Source of the DNA: Pseudomonadota bacterium
GTDB lineage: Bacteria > Pseudomonadota > Alphaproteobacteria > Rhizobiales > Devosiaceae
DNA: 10,192 bases
NCBI GenBank assembly: GCA_023433985.1
Contig: JAEYTN010000573.1
Span: 1 to 10,192, forward strand
Direction of reading: 5' to 3'
The translations under genes and the position numbers were made by a program. Below are positions 7,071-10,192 of the stretch, in pieces. Positions within the stretch are counted from its first letter, which is position 1. Each line of letters starts with the position of its first letter. Below the pieces are notes generated by a model. That model made no database searches, was not told the DNA's origin, and worked only from the letters and a program-made list of their open reading frames with translations.

Positions 7071-7243
7071 GCATCCTTGATGAAACGCTCGCGCTGCTCT
7101 TCCGGAGCAAACTCCGGCGCCCGGCCGGCCCGCTGGCGCCAGAGGTGGCCGAGCACGATCGGCGGCGCCGGCGGCAGTCGCTTTCGCTTGCTGCCGGCTC
7201 CTCGGGCCGCCCACTGCAACAGCCTGTCGACTAAGCGAGACAT
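7061..7243 (-). CDS. Small basic hypothetical protein, doubtful
   Basis: This is a possible 60-residue protein, MSRLVDRLLQWAARGAG..., rich in Arg, Lys and Pro, with no recognised motif and no membrane segment beyond a short amphipathic start. The ATG at 7243 is preceded by GGGGA at a plausible distance. The same frame is open further upstream to a TTG at 7399, giving 112 residues, but that start has no ribosome binding site. The stop codon lies in the loop of a hairpin. I cannot place it in a family, and high G+C makes chance ORFs of this size common, so it remains unproven. Confidence 0.3.
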   Translation of the reverse strand: MSRLVDRLLQWAARGAGSKRKRLPPAPPIVLGHLWRQRAGRAPEFAPEEQRERFIKDAGG

Positions 7244-7367
7244 GTCCGAATCCCCAGCCTGAAGCTCATTCCGGTGGGCCTCGTCGGTCAATCCAACCAT
7301 GTCCTGAGGGTCTAGCTGCCATGCGAATACTGCAATCGGCTCGCCCCTTCGCCCCGGGGCGGACAGA

Positions 7368-7392
7368 TTGGTTTCCGTTGCAAACAAACCAA
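7368..7392. repeat. Inverted repeat, 7-bp arms
   Basis: TTGGTTT (7368-7374) and AAACCAA (7386-7392) are perfect complements separated by 11 bases, in an AT-richer patch of the intergenic region. It could be an operator or a weak hairpin; nothing nearby decides between them. Confidence 0.4.
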
Positions 7393-7473
7393 AACTCAAG
7401 CCGGGGGCGCGTCTTGGGCCGGCATTCGATGTTTTTTACCCGTCGATCGAAGTCTTGCGCCAAATCACGACTC

Positions 7474-7494
7474 CAATTGTACATTTACCAATTG
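7474..7494. promoter_or_regulatory. Pair of CAATTG palindromes upstream of a promoter
   Basis: Two copies of the self-complementary hexamer CAATTG (7474-7479 and 7489-7494) lie 15 bp apart centre to centre, ending 11 bp before the -35 box at 7506. The spacing and position suit a regulator binding site, but a chance origin cannot be excluded. Confidence 0.3.
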
Positions 7495-7505
7495 CAGAGC
7501 TTGGG

Positions 7506-7534
7506 TTGACGACTACCACGGCTGAAACTATGGT
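7506..7534 (+). promoter_or_regulatory. Sigma-70-like promoter of the small exported protein gene
   Basis: TTGACG (7506-7511), a 17-base spacer and TATGGT (7529-7534) form a near-consensus housekeeping promoter. Transcription would start near 7541, leaving a leader of about 20 nt before the ATG at 7564 that includes the ribosome binding site GGAGAG. Confidence 0.65.
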
Positions 7535-7563
7535 TCCGCCAGTAGTTTACGGAGAGCTGGGAT

Positions 7564-8013
7564 ATGCACAGGATTGCCATAACGGTGCTGACCGCCGCCA
7601 TGCTGAGCGCCACTCCAGTGGCCGTCTATGCACAGGGGGCGGGGGAAGTTGCTCCTCCGATCACCTTGCCTCAGGTGACTGCACAGCAGGTCATTGCCGC
7701 CTGCGCCACCGAGGGTGCGAGCGAGGCAAACTGCGAGGCGACCATCGCCGCCTACTTCGCCTATCTCCAGGCCGCCGGGGTGACCGGCGCTGCCCTCGAG
7801 CAGGCGATTGCCGACTTGGTCGTGGCGCTGGCCGAGACGCCGAACCCGTCGCCTGCGCTGCGGGCCGTGATCGTCGCCGCCATCGAGGACATCGGCAACA
7901 ACTACGCAACCGGTGAGCAGGCTGTCGCCATCCTCGCGATCGCGGAGACCGTCGCGACCGAGGACGTGGAGACCGGCACCATCATCGTCCCGGTGCCGTC
8001 CAGCCCCGCCTGA
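7564..8013 (+). CDS. Small exported alanine-rich protein of unknown function
   Basis: This gene encodes a 149-residue protein with a good signal peptide (MHRIAITVLTAAMLSATPVAVYAQG, cleavage after VYA or YAQ). The mature part is acidic and alanine-rich. It appears mostly helical and has only two cysteines, spaced CX9C in ACATEGASEANCEA, which could form a disulfide in the periplasm. The tail (EDVETGTIIVPVPSSPA) is likely unstructured. I know no family for it. The start is supported by GGAGAG upstream and by the promoter at 7506-7534. A strong GC hairpin follows the stop, so it is probably transcribed alone, although some read-through into the polysaccharide genes is possible. Confidence 0.8.
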   Translation: MHRIAITVLTAAMLSATPVAVYAQGAGEVAPPITLPQVTAQQVIAACATEGASEANCEATIAAYFAYLQAAGVTGAALEQAIADLVVALAETPNPSPALRAVIVAAIEDIGNNYATGEQAVAILAIAETVATEDVETGTIIVPVPSSPA

Positions 8014-8020
8014 TCCGAGC

Positions 8021-8048
8021 CGGGGGCGTGAGTTCGCACTCGCCCCCG
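8021..8048 (+). terminator. GC-rich hairpin after the exported-protein gene
   Basis: CGGGGGC (8021-8027) pairs with GCCCCCG (8042-8048). After a 2-base bulge, GAGT (8030-8033) pairs with ACTC (8038-8041) around a TCGC loop. The structure is strong and begins 7 bp after the stop at 8013. No T-run follows, so termination may be partial. Confidence 0.5.
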
Positions 8049-8083
8049 CTTCACGCGATGGGTCGTATGCTGGAACTGACCGA

Positions 8084-8761
8084 GTGGCTGGGCGAAACCG
8101 TACTGCAATTGTCATCGCCATTGCCGGCTCGGTTCTTGCAGCCGTTGGCCTCACGCAGAGCTTCGGCGAAATAACGCCCTACTTCACCGCTGGCATTGGC
8201 GTGCAGCAGCGTTTCGGCGCTGTTGTCGCCGGTGGCTACGAGCCCGGCGATTCCCGCTGGTCCAAGGACCTCTTCCTCACCGATTGCCTCGATGTGCCGC
8301 GCGGCATCTTCGCGCTGGCGCAGCCACCCGCCCGCCGCCTCGAGTTTGCGCAGAGCTGCCGCATCGTGTCCCGCATGGTCGTTGCCGCCATGCCGACCTA
8401 CTCGACCGCCTGGCTGGTCGTCGCCAGCAGCTCTCTCGCCCTCGATGACGCCGCCGGCTTCCGGTCGGGGCTGGTCGAATCTGCCCGCACCGGCGCCAAC
8501 GTGCACTGGCTCGCCGAGCGCCGCAGCGCGCTGGCGGCAGCCCATCTCGACCTGCTCGACGATGCCGGCCGCGCCGCCTACCGCCAGGATCTTGCCGCGC
8601 TGACCGGCAGCAATGTCGGTCTCGATGTTCTCGCTGCACGCTATGTCGGCAATGCGGCGCAGCGCGAAACCATCACCGAGATCGTCGAGACGGCCCCCGA
8701 TGCCCGGCAACGCGCCTTCGTCGATCGCGTTCGCAGGCTTTCGTCCGGGAGCGCCCGATGA
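8084..8761 (+). CDS. Membrane-anchored protein of unknown function linked to an O-antigen ligase gene
   Basis: This gene encodes about 225 residues when started at the GTG at 8084, which has GGAA upstream and places a single hydrophobic segment (TAIVIAIAGSVLAAVGLTQ, residues 7-25) at the N-terminus. There is no good in-frame ATG, and the frame is open back to 7913, but that stretch is Arg/Pro/Ser-rich and overlaps the previous gene. The rest looks exported and helical, with cysteines at 68 and 92 (LTDCLDVP and QSCRIVSRM) and repeated Ala/Leu/Arg-rich helices toward the C-terminus. I do not recognise a family. The stop overlaps the start of the O-antigen ligase-like gene by 4 bp (ATGA), so the two are probably made together and may work together in surface polysaccharide assembly. 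Confidence 0.75.
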   Translation: MAGRNRTAIVIAIAGSVLAAVGLTQSFGEITPYFTAGIGVQQRFGAVVAGGYEPGDSRWSKDLFLTDCLDVPRGIFALAQPPARRLEFAQSCRIVSRMVVAAMPTYSTAWLVVASSSLALDDAAGFRSGLVESARTGANVHWLAERRSALAAAHLDLLDDAGRAAYRQDLAALTGSNVGLDVLAARYVGNAAQRETITEIVETAPDARQRAFVDRVRRLSSGSAR

Positions 8762-10185
8762 GCGTCGAACTCGAACGTGGCCCGGTCTTCCCCGCCCGTC
8801 CCGATATCGCGAGCCGCGGCCGCGAGCTGCATCGCAGCGCCCCTGTCGCTCCGGTCGTCAACAGCGCCCCCCACAAGCTCAACTCCGTCTTCGGCGTGTT
8901 GCTCGTCGCGGTGGTGGCAATCGCGCCGCTCCCGCTGGCCAGCAATCGCCCCGCATTTTGGACCCTGTGGGCCATCGCAATAGGGGCGTTCGCTGCAATC
9001 TACGGTATCGCGTTGCTCTGGCTCCGCGCCCCGGCTCGCCGCTCGATGATGACCTACTGGCCCGAGGCCATCCTCTTCATCGCGGTCCTCGCCTGGCTCA
9101 GCTTCCAGATGTTGCCGATCGGCCAATGGCTGCCGGCCGCGCTCACCCATGTGCCGGTGCTCGATATCGCGGCCAACAGCATCAGTCTCGATCCGGGCAG
9201 CACGCGGCTTACACTGCTCAACTTCGCTACCTACGGCCTGCTGTTCCTGCTTTTCGCTCAGGTCGCAGCCAATCGCCGTCGCGCCCGCTCCATGCTGCTG
9301 GCTCTGTTCTTCGTCATCGCCGCTTTCGCCGTCTATGGCCTCGTCAGCCTCGTGCAACTGGGCGATACGCTGCTCGGCTTCGAAAAGCTCTACTACAACG
9401 GCAACGCCACCGGCACCTTCATCAACCGCAACTCCTTCGCGACCTTCCTCGCCGCCGGCCTCGCCATCGGCGTGCCGTTGCTGGTCGAGAGCGTTGGGCA
9501 GTTGCGTGGCATCGGCCAGGTGGGCCGCTGGCTCCGCCTGGCTCTCGTGCTTCTGGGGCTGCTCTTCATTGCCGCGACGCTGTTCGCTACCAGCTCACGC
9601 ATGGGCGCCATCGCCGGCTTCGTCGGCGCACTGATCGGCCTTGGCCTGTCGCTGCAGCGGGTGGAAGGGCAGGGGCGCCTCTGGCTCGGTCTCGGGGCCG
9701 TCGTCGCCGTCATCGCCGTTGCCGCGCTCTACGGCGTCGGTACGCTCGAGCGGCTCATGCTCAGCGATGACGAAACGGGCCGCGTCGAACTCTACCGCCA
9801 GGTGTGGGATGCCATCTGGCAGCGGCCCTGGGCCGGCTATGGCGGCGGCAGCTTCGCCACCGTGTTCCCCATGTTTCAGCACGCGCCGCTCCCCGGCGAT
9901 ACGCTGTGGGACAAGGCGCACTCCACCTACCTGGCTCTCTGGTTCGAGCTCGGCCTCGTCGCCGGCACGTTTCCCATGCTGGTCGTGGCCGGTTTGCTCT
10001 TTCGGGCGGTACGCGGCTTGTGGGATGCTTCCTCGCGGGTGATCTCGGCCGCCGCCATCGCGGTGACCGTGGTCTTTGCCCTCCATTCCCTGGTCGATTT
10101 CAGTGCCGAGATCATGGCCGACGCGTTCCTCTTCACTGCGATCCTCGCGCTCGGCGCCGCCGGCGGCCGCACCGGAGAGCACTGA
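8758..10185 (+). CDS. O-antigen ligase/polymerase family membrane protein (Wzy_C type)
   Basis: This gene encodes a 475-residue polytopic inner-membrane protein of the WaaL/Wzy/ExoQ superfamily, which joins or polymerises lipid-linked oligosaccharides on the periplasmic side. After a cytoplasmic leader of about 43 residues come about ten hydrophobic segments (for example 44-62, 68-88, 102-120, 154-171, 177-199, 227-242, 259-277, 284-298, 309-327, 395-415 and 430-466). Family marks are GTFINRNSFATFLA at 219-231, ATSSRMGA at 277-284, and the large periplasmic loop with GRVELYRQVWDAIWQRPWAGYGGGSF and KAHSTYLALWFELGLV (about 386-401), the usual site of the functional Arg and His residues. The start is fixed by the ATGA overlap with the gene before. 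Whether it acts as ligase or polymerase, and on which glycan, cannot be told from sequence. No glycosyltransferases are in the window. Confidence 0.93.
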   Translation: MSVELERGPVFPARPDIASRGRELHRSAPVAPVVNSAPHKLNSVFGVLLVAVVAIAPLPLASNRPAFWTLWAIAIGAFAAIYGIALLWLRAPARRSMMTYWPEAILFIAVLAWLSFQMLPIGQWLPAALTHVPVLDIAANSISLDPGSTRLTLLNFATYGLLFLLFAQVAANRRRARSMLLALFFVIAAFAVYGLVSLVQLGDTLLGFEKLYYNGNATGTFINRNSFATFLAAGLAIGVPLLVESVGQLRGIGQVGRWLRLALVLLGLLFIAATLFATSSRMGAIAGFVGALIGLGLSLQRVEGQGRLWLGLGAVVAVIAVAALYGVGTLERLMLSDDETGRVELYRQVWDAIWQRPWAGYGGGSFATVFPMFQHAPLPGDTLWDKAHSTYLALWFELGLVAGTFPMLVVAGLLFRAVRGLWDASSRVISAAAIAVTVVFALHSLVDFSAEIMADAFLFTAILALGAAGGRTGEH

Positions 10186-10192
10186 CTTGGCG

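Larger units (their letters stand above)
6970..7563. other. Intergenic region of about 590 bp
   Basis: The region holds one doubtful small minus-strand ORF (7061-7243), an AT-richer stretch around 7365-7500, two inverted-repeat structures (7054-7070 and 7368-7392), a pair of CAATTG hexamers and a promoter reading right. Short frames on both strands look unlike real proteins. I see no tRNA, no rRNA and no insertion-sequence ends. Confidence 0.6.

Noticed and set aside
8641..9357. Minus-strand ORF of 238 codons
   Set aside because: Antisense of the O-antigen ligase-like gene; Glu/Asp/Arg/Gln-rich with no recognisable fold.
9595..10182. Minus-strand ORF of 195 codons
   Set aside because: Antisense of the same membrane-protein gene; composition typical of shadow frames in GC-rich DNA.
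1..10192. CRISPR arrays, tRNA or rRNA genes, insertion sequences, phage attachment sites
   Set aside because: No regularly spaced repeats, cloverleaf sequence, transposase or terminal repeats were seen on either strand.

Overview
The window is GC-rich (roughly two-thirds G+C by eye), with densely packed genes, 4-bp ATGA overlaps and alphaproteobacterial gene types. The mix of UgpA/UgpE-type sugar permeases, a Gfo/Idh/MocA dehydrogenase, a Peptidase_C93-type (BTLCP) protein and an ExoQ/Wzy-type polymerase suggests a member of the Hyphomicrobiales, Devosia-like. That taxonomic guess is inference.

Left half (104-5655): a carbohydrate or polyol uptake and catabolism locus. On the minus strand lie a family-1 periplasmic solute-binding protein gene (1953-3289) and two ABC permease genes (991-1947, 104-994). 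No ATPase gene is present. Divergent from these is a Gfo/Idh/MocA-type oxidoreductase gene (plus, from 3427), followed by a convergent NAD-epimerase gene (minus, from 4857) and a glycerophosphodiester phosphodiesterase gene (minus, 4912-5655). Three near-identical 15-bp sequences, CATATGATGACTTAT and two variants, sit just upstream of the oxidoreductase/binding-protein pair, the epimerase and the phosphodiesterase. They look like the operators of one unseen regulator, so the locus reads as a single regulon.

The locus appears damaged. The binding-protein gene has a one-base frameshift near 2596-2604. The oxidoreductase and the epimerase lose their 3' ends at one common point near 4120-4131, as if a deletion had joined two convergent genes. 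Because the genes are codon-aligned on opposite strands, their frames stay open far into the neighbouring antisense DNA and give misleading long ORFs. The phosphodiesterase and the two permeases look intact.

Middle (5821-6969): a secreted transglutaminase-like cysteine peptidase (plus) and a secreted protein of unknown function (minus) converge on a small hairpin whose two arms hold the two stop codons. The stretch 6970-7563 is mostly non-coding, with one doubtful small ORF, several inverted repeats and a good sigma-70-like promoter reading right.

Right (7564-10185): that promoter drives a small exported alanine-rich protein of unknown function. A GC-rich hairpin follows, then a two-gene unit with an ATGA overlap: a membrane-anchored protein of unknown function and an O-antigen ligase/polymerase-family membrane protein. 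The last two probably act in surface polysaccharide assembly.
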